In this document: piece by piece, positions 13,147 through 21,197 of the stretch
Layout of the letters: each line of letters opens with the position of its first letter
Position numbering within the stretch: position 1 is the stretch's first letter
Position numbers and translations under genes: made by a program
From: Anaerolineaceae bacterium UBA5211
GTDB taxonomy: Bacteria; Chloroflexota; Anaerolineae; Anaerolineales; Anaerolineaceae
Length of the DNA stretch: 28,238 bases
Direction: 5' to 3'
NCBI GenBank assembly: GCA_002412595.1
Contig: DHVJ01000035.1
Coordinates: forward strand, 2,961 to 31,198
The notes under the pieces: model-generated
Databases searched by the model: none
Told to the model about the DNA's origin: nothing
Seen by the model: only the letters and a program-made list of their open reading frames with translations

Positions 13147-15189
13147 ATGCAGAAGAAAAACCAGTTCATCCAATATCTCAGCATCCTGATCGTTCAATTG
13201 ATTACGTTACTATTGTTGCGCCGAGTATCCGGGCTGCAAATACAATCCCTCACCGCGGCGGCTGGTATGGCGGTGGTATATCTGCTCGCGCTGGTCATTT
13301 TCTGGTGGCTTTTTATCAATTTCTTCGCCTATCTGCCTGCCTGGTTATACCCTACAGTCACGTTCATTCTCTCCGGTAGTTTGATGATGGTACTGGGAAA
13401 CTTTATCCCTGGCATCATCATCACCGACATCCGCACAGCCATACGTATCATCATGATTCTCACTGGTATGAGTGGTATTCTCGCCGGTGTTTTATCCCTT
13501 AATATAGACCAGCAGTATGACAAATTGGTCACCCGCAAGATGGTAGCCCGCCACGAAAAACCGCTTCAGACGGATGTCCCTGGTTTCCTTTTCCTTGAGA
13601 TTGATGGTCTGGGGGAAAAGATGTTCCGCAAAGCCATGCAAGCTGGTCGCATGCCCACTCTGAAACGCTGGTTGGACGAAAACACCCATAAGCTCATTCC
13701 CTGGGAAACAGATTTCACCTCTCAAACCGGCGCCATGCAGTCCGGTATTATGTTCGGAAACAATACGGATATCCCTGCCTATCGTTGGTGGGATCGCCAA
13801 AACAAGCGCACCATCCGCTCCGGTTATTTCCCGGATGCTGCCGCACTGGAAGACCGTCTCAGCAATGGTCAGGGATTACTGGCAAACGGCGGCACATCCC
13901 GCGCCAATATGTTTTCCGGGGACGCCGCCGAATCGATGCTCACCATCAGCACAGTCCTGAACCGTGACCGTGAAACTGGACCCGGTTTCTATTCCTATCT
14001 GGTCAATCCGTTCGTTTTTGGAAAGTTGATCACTACTTTCCTTACCGGGGTATTAAAAGAATGGGGACAGGCTCTTCTTCAGTGGCTGCGCAAAGGTGAA
14101 ATCAAAGTAAAATCCCGCAATATTCTCTATGCCTTTATCCGCGCTGCCGATTCCCGTCTGCTATCCTATCTCACCACCCTGTTGGTCAGCAATGATATTT
14201 TACGGGGCATCCCGGCCATATACACCACTTACTCCGGTTTTGACAATGTCGGGCATTTCACTGGGACAGAATCACGTGAATCGATGGAAACGCTGGCAGA
14301 AATCGATCGTGAATTTGCCCGTCTGGAACATCTCACCCAACACGCTCCCCGTCCCTATCACATTATCGTCTTATCCGATCACGGTCAAAGCACCGGCGGA
14401 CCTTTCAAAAGGAGTACCGGCATATCCTTTGAGCAGTTGGTGCGCAGTGCCGTCAGCGGAGACAGCCAAATCATCGAAACTGCCGACATCAACGAAGCCT
14501 GGGATCATATCAATACCCTCTTGAGCGATTCTATTCAAGCTGACTCCCGCCTGGCCCGCGTTCTACGCACAATGGTGCGCAGCAAAACCCATGACGGGCT
14601 GGTCGAAATGGGCAATAAACATGCTAAGGAAAAGGATTTTAACGCTGAGCAGGAAAAAGATGCTGATGCTCTCATTGTTTATGGCTCCGGTTCAGCTGGC
14701 TTGATATATCTAAAAGAAGCCGCCGAGCGCGTTACTTACGAAACCATTCAGGATCACTATCCGGATTTACTCATCACGATATTACAGCATCCCGATGTCG
14801 GTTTTGTATTGGTGCGCTCATCCGAAAATGGCGATATGGTCCTTGGTAAAGAAGGGATCTATTTTCTCGACCATGACAACTTCGAAGGTTTCAACCCTCT
14901 TGCGGATTATTCACCTCATGCCGTCCAATTGCTCAAACGGGAGAGTTCCTTCCCCAACTGCCCGGACATCATCGTCAACACGCGCCTGGATCCGCAAACG
15001 GGCTGCATCCGCGGCTTTGAAAACCAGGTCAGCCACCACGGCGGCCTGGGCGGAGAACAAAGCCGCCCCTTCATCCTCTTTCCCAACAGCCTGCCCTACG
15101 ACGGCTCGCCTCTGCTCGGAGCGGAATCTATCTATCACCTGCTCAACGGTTGGCGCAGGCAGGTCCAGGTTGGTGAATTCTCTTCTTAA
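13147..15189 (+). CDS. Membrane-anchored phosphodiesterase/alkaline phosphatase-superfamily protein
   Basis: This 680-aa protein has four N-terminal helices within about residues 8-122, resembling the Phage_holin_4_2-type membrane module. A type I phosphodiesterase/nucleotide pyrophosphatase-like domain follows (about 145-650). Candidate metal and catalytic residues, in family order, are Asp153 (FLEIDGLG), Thr191/Ser192/Thr194 (DFTSQTGAMQSG), Asp366 and His370 (GFDNVGHF), Asp411-His412 (LSDHGQS) and His630/His631 (SHHGGLGG). The family hydrolyses phosphodiester or phosphomonoester bonds, and here the catalytic domain would be tethered to the membrane. Sidedness and substrate cannot be told. 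It lies 80 nt after the VTT gene; only a weak ribosome site (GGACGGGA) precedes the ATG. Confidence 0.82.
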   Translation: MQKKNQFIQYLSILIVQLITLLLLRRVSGLQIQSLTAAAGMAVVYLLALVIFWWLFINFFAYLPAWLYPTVTFILSGSLMMVLGNFIPGIIITDIRTAIRIIMILTGMSGILAGVLSLNIDQQYDKLVTRKMVARHEKPLQTDVPGFLFLEIDGLGEKMFRKAMQAGRMPTLKRWLDENTHKLIPWETDFTSQTGAMQSGIMFGNNTDIPAYRWWDRQNKRTIRSGYFPDAAALEDRLSNGQGLLANGGTSRANMFSGDAAESMLTISTVLNRDRETGPGFYSYLVNPFVFGKLITTFLTGVLKEWGQALLQWLRKGEIKVKSRNILYAFIRAADSRLLSYLTTLLVSNDILRGIPAIYTTYSGFDNVGHFTGTESRESMETLAEIDREFARLEHLTQHAPRPYHIIVLSDHGQSTGGPFKRSTGISFEQLVRSAVSGDSQIIETADINEAWDHINTLLSDSIQADSRLARVLRTMVRSKTHDGLVEMGNKHAKEKDFNAEQEKDADALIVYGSGSAGLIYLKEAAERVTYETIQDHYPDLLITILQHPDVGFVLVRSSENGDMVLGKEGIYFLDHDNFEGFNPLADYSPHAVQLLKRESSFPNCPDIIVNTRLDPQTGCIRGFENQVSHHGGLGGEQSRPFILFPNSLPYDGSPLLGAESIYHLLNGWRRQVQVGEFSS

Positions 15190-15256
15190 TAAACTGGAAC
15201 AACTCAACAATACCTTCTTTTATGGGAATATATTGCCGCTAAATCAGAATTATTAA

Positions 15257-15295
15257 GAGTTTCGTTTCAATAGCAAACGAATCTCATTCTTTTTC
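15257..15295 (+). terminator. Probable terminator of the phosphodiesterase gene
   Basis: GAGTTTCGTTT (15257-15267) and AAACGAATCTC (15275-15285) pair at 10 of 11 positions around CAATAGC and are followed by ATTCTTTTTC. Confidence 0.7.
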
Positions 15296-15300
15296 TCCAT

Positions 15301-15343
15301 CTGTCCACTTCTGTCAATTTATGTCAACTTCCCCCTGTTGACA
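15301..15343 (+). promoter_or_regulatory. Phased TGTC repeats and inverted repeat over the transglycosylase -35 box
   Basis: Three 10-bp units in register, CTGTCCACTT (15301-15310), CTGTCAATTT (15311-15320) and ATGTCAACTT (15321-15330), are followed by an inverted repeat TGTCAAC/GTTGACA (15322-15328 and 15337-15343). The right arm contains the promoter's -35 box TTGACA, so a protein bound here would compete with polymerase. Operator function is inference. Confidence 0.5.
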
Positions 15344-15375
15344 CAAAACGCAACCTAATATATAAAGCGGATATG
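15338..15375 (+). promoter_or_regulatory. Promoter of the lytic transglycosylase gene, predicted leaderless
   Basis: A consensus -35 TTGACA (15338-15343), a 17-bp spacer and -10 TATAAA (15361-15366) place +1 at 15373, which is the A of the start ATG. No Shine-Dalgarno sequence lies before the ATG (AAGCGGAT only), as expected for a leaderless mRNA. Confidence 0.65.
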
Positions 15376-17790
15376 AGAAAATTTATCCTCGCCTCCCTTT
15401 GCGCCTGCCTGTTGATCACCTCCGCTTGCAGCCTGCCCTTTGTTCAAGTGAAAGAAGATGCCAACGGTGAGAAGAACATCGAGTTCTTTTCCGGCATTCA
15501 AACCGTGCTGGAACCCAAACCGACCGTCACCTCCACCCCTTCCCCCTCCGGCCGCATTGATGCTGCCGATACCGCCCTGTTGGCCGGTCAGATGGACAAG
15601 GCCAAAGAGCTATATCAGGAAGCCTTCCAGCAGTCTGAAGACGAAAAGATCCGCTCTCAGGCGCTTTACGGTCTGGGACGCTGCTATTACAGTGAACGTC
15701 AATACACCGCTGCCATCGATGCCTTCAACCGCATTCTGGGCCAATACCCCATCGCGGATGTGCTGGCTGACGCTCATTTCATGCTGGGTCAATCCTACCA
15801 GCAGACCGGGGAATACGCCCAGGCAGCCGATGCCTATGCTAAATATGCCCAATATGCTCCCGGTGTGCTGGATGAATATGTCCTCACCCTGCAGGGCGAC
15901 GCTGCCATGAGCGCTGGGGATTACACCCAGGCTATTTATGCCTACCAGGCTGCTTTGCAGGTTGACCCGCCCGGCAACTCCTCCAGCCTCAATCTCAAAA
16001 TCGGTCAAGCCTATGACGGCCTGCTGGATTACACCACTGCCATCCAGTACTACATGAATGTCTATAACACCAGCACGGATGACTACGCCCGCGCCACTGC
16101 CAACCTGCTCACCGGCCAGGCCTACCTCAAATTGGACATGCCCAACGAAGCCTACGCGCGCTTCCTGGATTCGGTTTACCAGTTCCCCAAAGCTTACGAT
16201 TCCTTCACCGCCCTCTCCCTATTGGTGGCCAACGGTGTACCGGTCAACGATTATGTGCGCGGTCTGGTGGATTATTACGCCGGCTCTTATGATTATGCCA
16301 TTGAAGCCTTCGAGCGCTACCTAGCCACCAACCCTGAAGATAACGATGGCTCGGTCTATTATTTCAAAGGTCTCAGCCACTACTTCAACGATGAGCCCCG
16401 CCAGGCCATCATCGAATACCAGACTCTGATTGACAATTACCCCGGCAGTTCTTATTGGACACCCGCCTGGGACGAGATCGGCTATGTGCAGTGGGTCGTA
16501 CTGGATGAATATACCAATTCTGCCCAGACCTACCTATCTTTCGTCAACAACGCCGCCTCCTCACCGGATGCGCCCACCTTCCTTTATGAAGCCGGACGCG
16601 TTTATGAACGTAATAATGATCTCGAAAACGCCGCCCAAACCTGGCTGCGCATGATGAATGAATATCCTTCTTCCGACTTGAGCTATCGCGGTCTCTTCAT
16701 GGCCGGCATCTCTTATTACCGCCTGGCGCGCTATGAAGAAGCCTTGCAGGTTTTCCAACGCATGTTGGTGCTCTCCACTACCCCCGCGGACAAGGCCAAA
16801 GCATATATGTGGATGGGCAAAGCCTACACCGCCCAGGGTGATGAAGAAAATGCCCGCGCCGCATTTGCCTCCGGCCAAAATGCTGACCCGACTGATTACT
16901 ATGCCATCCGCAGCGGCGAACTGCTGGAAGGACGTGATATGTTCGACATTGAAGAAGGCTATGACTTGGGTTACGACCTGGATTATGAACGCCCCGAAGG
17001 TGAAGCCTGGCTGCGCACCACCTTCAGCATCCCCGCCGAAACCAACCTGAGCGGGCTGGGTGATCTGCAGAACAATGCTCGCATCCGGCGTATCCAGGCC
17101 TACTGGGAAATCAGCCAATTCAGCCAGGCCATTAATGAAGCCGAATTGCTACGGGCCGAGCTGCAGGGCGACCCGCTCAACCTTTACCGTTTGATGAATT
17201 ATCTGCTGGAACTTGATCTTTACCAACCGGCCATCTATGCCTGTCGCAACATCCTCAGTCTGGCCGCTTTGGACGACCTCACCTCGCTGACCGCGCCCAT
17301 CTATTTTACGCATATCCGTTTCGGCGCTTATTTCCGTGAGATGATTGTCTCAGCCGCCAACGACTATAACATCCACCCGCTGCTGCTCTATGCGCTGGTT
17401 CGGCAGGAAAGCATGTTCAACCCCTACATCACATCCGCGGTGGGTGCCAGTGGTTTGGCCCAGATCATGCCGGCCACCGGTAAAGAAAACGTAGATCTGC
17501 TGGGCTGGCCCAGCAATTACGAATCTGCTGACCTGCTTAAGGGCGAGGTTAGCATTGAACTGGGCGCCTTCTATCTCAACCGCATGCAGAAATACCTGTC
17601 CGGGAATACCCAGGCCGCGCTGGCTGCTTATAATGCCGGTCCGGGCAACGCCGAACAGTGGCTTGCTTTGGCTGGTGGAGATCCGGATCTTTTCCTGGAA
17701 GTCATCCGCGCCTCAGAAACCCAGGACTACCTGGCGCAGATCATGGAATTTCTGAATATCTACCAACTGGTTTACGCACGGCCTCAATAA
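15373..17790 (+). CDS. TPR-repeat lipoprotein with C-terminal lytic transglycosylase (SLT) domain
   Basis: This 805-aa exported protein has an N-terminal signal with a near-lipobox ending at Cys19 (LLITSACSLP), although position -3 is Thr rather than Leu/Val/Ile. A long series of TPR-like helical repeats occupies about residues 60-640 (repeated GQAYxxxxDYxxAIxxYxxA-type units). The SLT domain shows Glu679 in YALVRQESMFNP, then SAVGASGLAQIMPATG and AALAAYNAGPGNAEQW. This is the Slt70-like arrangement, in which a helical superstructure precedes a Glu-dependent domain that cleaves peptidoglycan into 1,6-anhydromuropeptides. It would act on the outer face of the membrane. Its own promoter appears to give a leaderless transcript. 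A hairpin follows 20 nt after the stop. Confidence 0.92.
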   Translation: MRKFILASLCACLLITSACSLPFVQVKEDANGEKNIEFFSGIQTVLEPKPTVTSTPSPSGRIDAADTALLAGQMDKAKELYQEAFQQSEDEKIRSQALYGLGRCYYSERQYTAAIDAFNRILGQYPIADVLADAHFMLGQSYQQTGEYAQAADAYAKYAQYAPGVLDEYVLTLQGDAAMSAGDYTQAIYAYQAALQVDPPGNSSSLNLKIGQAYDGLLDYTTAIQYYMNVYNTSTDDYARATANLLTGQAYLKLDMPNEAYARFLDSVYQFPKAYDSFTALSLLVANGVPVNDYVRGLVDYYAGSYDYAIEAFERYLATNPEDNDGSVYYFKGLSHYFNDEPRQAIIEYQTLIDNYPGSSYWTPAWDEIGYVQWVVLDEYTNSAQTYLSFVNNAASSPDAPTFLYEAGRVYERNNDLENAAQTWLRMMNEYPSSDLSYRGLFMAGISYYRLARYEEALQVFQRMLVLSTTPADKAKAYMWMGKAYTAQGDEENARAAFASGQNADPTDYYAIRSGELLEGRDMFDIEEGYDLGYDLDYERPEGEAWLRTTFSIPAETNLSGLGDLQNNARIRRIQAYWEISQFSQAINEAELLRAELQGDPLNLYRLMNYLLELDLYQPAIYACRNILSLAALDDLTSLTAPIYFTHIRFGAYFREMIVSAANDYNIHPLLLYALVRQESMFNPYITSAVGASGLAQIMPATGKENVDLLGWPSNYESADLLKGEVSIELGAFYLNRMQKYLSGNTQAALAAYNAGPGNAEQWLALAGGDPDLFLEVIRASETQDYLAQIMEFLNIYQLVYARPQ

Positions 17791-17810
17791 GTGAACAGCC
17801 TCTAATACTG

Positions 17811-17840
17811 GCCAGCGTCTCAAGACGCTGGCTTTCACTT
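17811..17840 (+). terminator. Terminator of the transglycosylase gene
   Basis: A stem GCCAGCGTC/GACGCTGGC with a TCAA loop (17811-17832) is followed by the T-rich TTTCACTT and TCTTTC. AAGTGAA (17789-17795) can pair outside it with TTTCACTT. Confidence 0.7.
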
Positions 17841-17861
17841 TCTTTCAAGCCATTTTGCCTT

Positions 17862-18088
17862 CGTCATCGCATTCCTCCCTGAGCTACTTCTCTCCCTGTC
17901 TTCGCGAGAAGCTTGCCCACTCGTTTTTCTGTGGGCAAGCGACGTGGCGATCTCAGTTCCCTGCTTATATTTATGCGATTCCTTCATAACTTCCCTCTTC
18001 TGTATATTCCTCTTTTCCAGCTGCTGAGATTGCTTTCCCCTAAGGAATGCTGCGCGATTGATTTACTAACGTAAATCTCGCAAAGACA
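17862..18088. repeat. Mosaic palindromic intergenic element
   Basis: Nested inverted repeats are present: GCATTCC (17869-17875) with GGAATGC (18044-18050); a perfect 10-bp stem GCTTGCCCAC/GTGGGCAAGC (17911-17920 and 17931-17940); GCGATCTCAG (17947-17956) with CTGAGATTGC (18024-18033), 9 of 10; and GATTTAC/GTAAATC (18060-18066 and 18071-18077). The ends, CGTCATCGCA and CTCGCAAAGAC, and the internal GCGACGTGGCGATCTC resemble the widespread GTCATTGCGAG...GCGACGTGGCAATCTC class of bacterial palindromic repeats. Copy number cannot be judged from one window. Confidence 0.55.
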
Positions 18089-18213
18089 ATTTCTTTTTTT
18101 TTCCTGCTTTGGGTTGTTGATCTTCTATTGTGTTTCTTCTGTTTCTTTTTCCTTGTTTCTATTTCATTTATGCGCCATATTATTAAGTCATTCTCGGTTT
18201 AACCCTTTATCTT

Positions 18214-18238
18214 CCACCCGCTATGCGGGTGGTTTTTT
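18214..18238 (+). terminator. Second plus-strand intrinsic terminator
   Basis: A perfect 8-bp stem CCACCCGC/GCGGGTGG with a TAT loop (18214-18232) is followed by TTTTTT. It lies about 420 nt after the last plus-strand gene, which already has a terminator. Confidence 0.8.
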
Positions 18239-18277
18239 GCTTCGGACCTCCCGTCCTCAACCCGCTAAAGCGTTAAT

Positions 18278-18307
18278 AAAAGCCCGCGAATGGCTCACGG
18301 GCTTTTT
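18278..18307 (-). terminator. Terminator of ppdK (possibly bidirectional)
   Basis: AAAAGCCCG (18278-18286) and CGGGCTTTT (18298-18306) form a 9-bp stem with an 11-nt loop, ending in T's in both directions. It lies 28 nt after the ppdK stop. Confidence 0.8.
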
Positions 18308-18334
18308 GATTATCTTTAGACTTGCAGCGCTTGA

Positions 18335-21085
18335 TTATTTCTTGGGGGCGTATTTCAGCGCAGCTTGTGCGGCAGCCAAACGGGCAACCGGCACACGGAA
18401 CGGGGAGCAGCTCACGTAGTTATTGCCGATGGTATGGCAGAACTCGATGGAAGCCGGATCGCCGCCGTGCTCGCCGCAGATACCCACTTCGAGGTTATTG
18501 CGGGTTGCGCGGCCGTCAGTCACAGCCATCTTCATCAGGCGGCCAACGCCATCCGTGTCGATGGTCTGGAACGGGTTCTTGGGCAGGATGCCTTTCTCAA
18601 CATAGGTGACCAGGAAGTTGCGTTCCGCGTCATCACGGCTGTAGCCAAAGGTCATTTGGGTCAAGTCGTTGGTACCGAATGAGAAGAATTCCGCTACGCT
18701 GGCAATTTCACCGGCGGTGACAGCCGCGCGTGGAATCTCGATCATGGTGCCGAACTTGTACGTGAATTCAACTTTCTTTTCAGCCATAACCTGCTTGGCA
18801 ATTTCAATCAAGCGCGGTTGAATGTGGAGCAGCTCGTTGATGTGTCCGGTCAACGGGATCATGACTTCCGGTTTTACCACAATACCCTTAAGGGTCATGT
18901 TCGCTGCGGCTTCAAAGATCGCGCGCACCTGCATTTCCACGATTTCGGGCATGACGATGCTCAAACGCACACCGCGCAGACCCATCATCGGGTTGGATTC
19001 ATGCATGGTCCTGACGCTTTCCAGCATGTCTTCTTTTTCTTTCAAGCCTTCCGTTTCGCCTTTGACACGCATGGTGATGACTTCTTCCAACAGTACTTCT
19101 TCGGAAGGCAAGAATTCATGCAATGGCGGGTCGATCAAACGGATGATAACCGGATAGCCGTCCATAGCCTCAAACAGACCTTCAAAGTCCGCGCGCTGGT
19201 AAGGCAGCAGTTCATCCAATGCTTTTACGCGGTCTTCTGATTTATCAGCCAGGATCATGCGCTGCACAATTGGCAGACGTGTCTGTTCAAAGAACATATG
19301 CTCAGTACGGCACAGGCCAATGCCTTTGGCGCCGTATGTGCGGGCGCGCTGGGCATCTTTCGGGTAATCCGCGTTCGCCCAAACCTGCAAGCCAGTGGTT
19401 GGCCAGCCCTCAGGAGCGGTGCGGGTGCCGGGTTTGGCGCAAATTTCATCGGCCCAATTGAGCAGGGTCAGCAAATCGGTTTGTTCTTCCAGCCCAGGTG
19501 CGGACATATCCAATTTACCCAGGAAAGCTTCGCCGGTACCGCCATCGAGTGAAATCCAGTCCCCTTCTTTGACAATCACGCCTTCTGATTCCAATTCGCG
19601 TTTGTCCAGGTCAATGTGCATCATGGATGCGCCGACAATACAAGGCACGCCAAACTGACGGGCAACCACGGCCGCGTGGGAAGTGGCGCCGCCTTCGCTG
19701 GTCAAAATGCCTTCGGCAGCCAGCATACCGTGCACATCATCCGGTTTGGTGAAAGGCCGTACCATGATGACTTTCTGTTTTTCTTCTTTAGCCATTCTTT
19801 CGGCGGTATCTGCGTCAAAGTAAACCTGGCCAACTGCAGCGCCGGGGGAAGCATTCACACCGGTAGCAAACATCTTGCCGGCTGTTTTCGCTTCACTTTT
19901 GGTGTTTCCCATAAACTGAGGATGCAGTAATGTATCAACATTCGCGGGGGTCACACGCTTGATGGCTTCTTCTTTGGAGATCAAGCCTTCATTCACCATA
20001 TCTACGGCAATTTTCACGGCAGCTTTCGCTGTGCGTTTGCCATTTCGGGTTTGTAGCATCCACAGTCGCCGATTTTCAATGGTGAATTCCATATCCTGCA
20101 TATCTTTGTAATGTAATTCCAGTTTCTTAGTGATATCCAGGAATTGCTCGTAAGCTTCGGAAAGGGTTTCGCCCATCTTGACAATTTTTTCAGTGTTGCG
20201 GATACCAGCTACAACATCTTCACCCTGCGCGTTCAGCAAATATTCACCATAAAGGATTTTCTCGCCGGTGGATGGATCGCGGGTAAAGGCCACGCCTGTG
20301 CCGGATTCCCAGCCAGTGTTGCCGAATACCATGGTAACAATGTTGACAGCCGTGCCCAGATCATCAGGAATGTCAGCCGCGCGGCGGTAATCCACTGCAC
20401 GCTTACCGTTCCAGGAGGAGAAAACCGCTTCAGTCGCCAACCGCATCTGATCGATGGGATCCTGCGGGAAATCGAAGCCTTTTTCTTTCTTGACTACAAC
20501 TTTATATTTCTCAACCAGATCCTTCAAATCTTCGGTGGTCAGGTCAGTATCTGCCTTTGTGCCGGCTTCCTTCTTCTTGGCATCCAGCACAGCTTCAAAA
20601 GCAACATCCTTGATGCCTAATACAACCGAACCGAACATGGAAATTAAGCGCCGGTAAGAGTCGTAAACAAAACGTTCATTTTCGGTCAGTTTGACCATGC
20701 CTTTGGCCGTTTCATCGTTCAGGCCAATGTTCAGCACAGTATCCATCATACCGGGCATGGACATCTTGGCACCGGAACGGCAGGAAACCAGTAGTGGATT
20801 GGTGGGATCGCCGAATTTTTTATCGGCAGCTTTTTCAACTGCTTTCAAACCTTCCAGCATTTGTTCCCACATACCTTCCGGGAACTTATTGCCGGCCGCT
20901 AAAAAAGCATTGCAAGCTTCAGTGGTGACGGTGAAGAACGGTGGCACTGGTACACCGATGCGGGTCATTTCGGCCAGGTTGGCACCCTTGCCGCCCAACA
21001 GACCTCGTACGCCGTCCCAAGAGCCGGTATATTTCTCAGCCTCTTCAACTTCGTTAAAAAGGAAAACCCATTTCTTTTCTGACAT
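18335..21085 (-). CDS. ppdK: Pyruvate, phosphate dikinase
   Basis: This 916-aa enzyme interconverts pyruvate, ATP and phosphate with PEP, AMP and PPi. All three functional parts are visible. The N-terminal ATP-grasp-like nucleotide domain has GLLGGKGANLAEMTRIGVPVPP and the CRSGAKMSMPGMMDTVLNIGLN block. The central swivelling phospho-His domain has His470 in EGGATSHAAVVARQFG. The C-terminal PEP/pyruvate TIM barrel has FFSFGTNDLTQMTFGYSRDD and catalytic Cys870 in GICGEHGGDPASI. Length is normal. GGAGG precedes the ATG. In fermentative anaerobes it usually supports PPi-linked glycolysis or gluconeogenesis. It has its own promoter and terminator and seems monocistronic. Confidence 0.97.
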   Translation of the reverse strand: MSEKKWVFLFNEVEEAEKYTGSWDGVRGLLGGKGANLAEMTRIGVPVPPFFTVTTEACNAFLAAGNKFPEGMWEQMLEGLKAVEKAADKKFGDPTNPLLVSCRSGAKMSMPGMMDTVLNIGLNDETAKGMVKLTENERFVYDSYRRLISMFGSVVLGIKDVAFEAVLDAKKKEAGTKADTDLTTEDLKDLVEKYKVVVKKEKGFDFPQDPIDQMRLATEAVFSSWNGKRAVDYRRAADIPDDLGTAVNIVTMVFGNTGWESGTGVAFTRDPSTGEKILYGEYLLNAQGEDVVAGIRNTEKIVKMGETLSEAYEQFLDITKKLELHYKDMQDMEFTIENRRLWMLQTRNGKRTAKAAVKIAVDMVNEGLISKEEAIKRVTPANVDTLLHPQFMGNTKSEAKTAGKMFATGVNASPGAAVGQVYFDADTAERMAKEEKQKVIMVRPFTKPDDVHGMLAAEGILTSEGGATSHAAVVARQFGVPCIVGASMMHIDLDKRELESEGVIVKEGDWISLDGGTGEAFLGKLDMSAPGLEEQTDLLTLLNWADEICAKPGTRTAPEGWPTTGLQVWANADYPKDAQRARTYGAKGIGLCRTEHMFFEQTRLPIVQRMILADKSEDRVKALDELLPYQRADFEGLFEAMDGYPVIIRLIDPPLHEFLPSEEVLLEEVITMRVKGETEGLKEKEDMLESVRTMHESNPMMGLRGVRLSIVMPEIVEMQVRAIFEAAANMTLKGIVVKPEVMIPLTGHINELLHIQPRLIEIAKQVMAEKKVEFTYKFGTMIEIPRAAVTAGEIASVAEFFSFGTNDLTQMTFGYSRDDAERNFLVTYVEKGILPKNPFQTIDTDGVGRLMKMAVTDGRATRNNLEVGICGEHGGDPASIEFCHTIGNNYVSCSPFRVPVARLAAAQAALKYAPKK

Positions 21086-21154
21086 ATTTAATCCTCCGGA
21101 TTAGAGTTAATGATAGTAAATCACAATTGATTCAAAAAAATTGCGCTAGTTTAA

Positions 21155-21183
21155 ATTTTACCATAGGTAACCTTTTCAGTCGA
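21155..21183 (-). promoter_or_regulatory. Probable ppdK promoter with small palindrome
   Basis: The minus strand has -35 TCGACT (21183-21178), a 17-bp spacer and -10 TAAAAT (21160-21155). The palindrome TTACC-TAT-GGTAA (21170-21158) overlaps the spacer and the -10 box and could be an operator. Confidence 0.5.
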
Positions 21184-21197
21184 TTTTACAGGTGTAA

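Larger units (their letters stand above)
17791..18334. other. Gene-free region with terminators and mosaic inverted repeats
   Basis: This 544-bp stretch between convergent genes holds three hairpins with T-tracts (17811-17840, 18214-18238, 18278-18307) and a series of inverted repeats between 17862 and 18088. From about 18090 to 18180 the plus strand is strongly pyrimidine-rich. Reading frames here have no recognisable product and one runs into the ppdK gene on the other strand. No tRNA-like cloverleaf was seen. Confidence 0.7.

Noticed and set aside
17791..18334. tRNA or other structured RNA gene in the large gap
   Set aside because: No cloverleaf, T-loop signature (GGTTCRA) or recognisable RNA family pattern was found; the hairpins are explained as terminators and repeats.
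18114..18419. Small plus-strand reading frame at the 3' side of ppdK
   Set aside because: It crosses two terminators and overlaps the end of ppdK, and its product looks like translated noncoding DNA.
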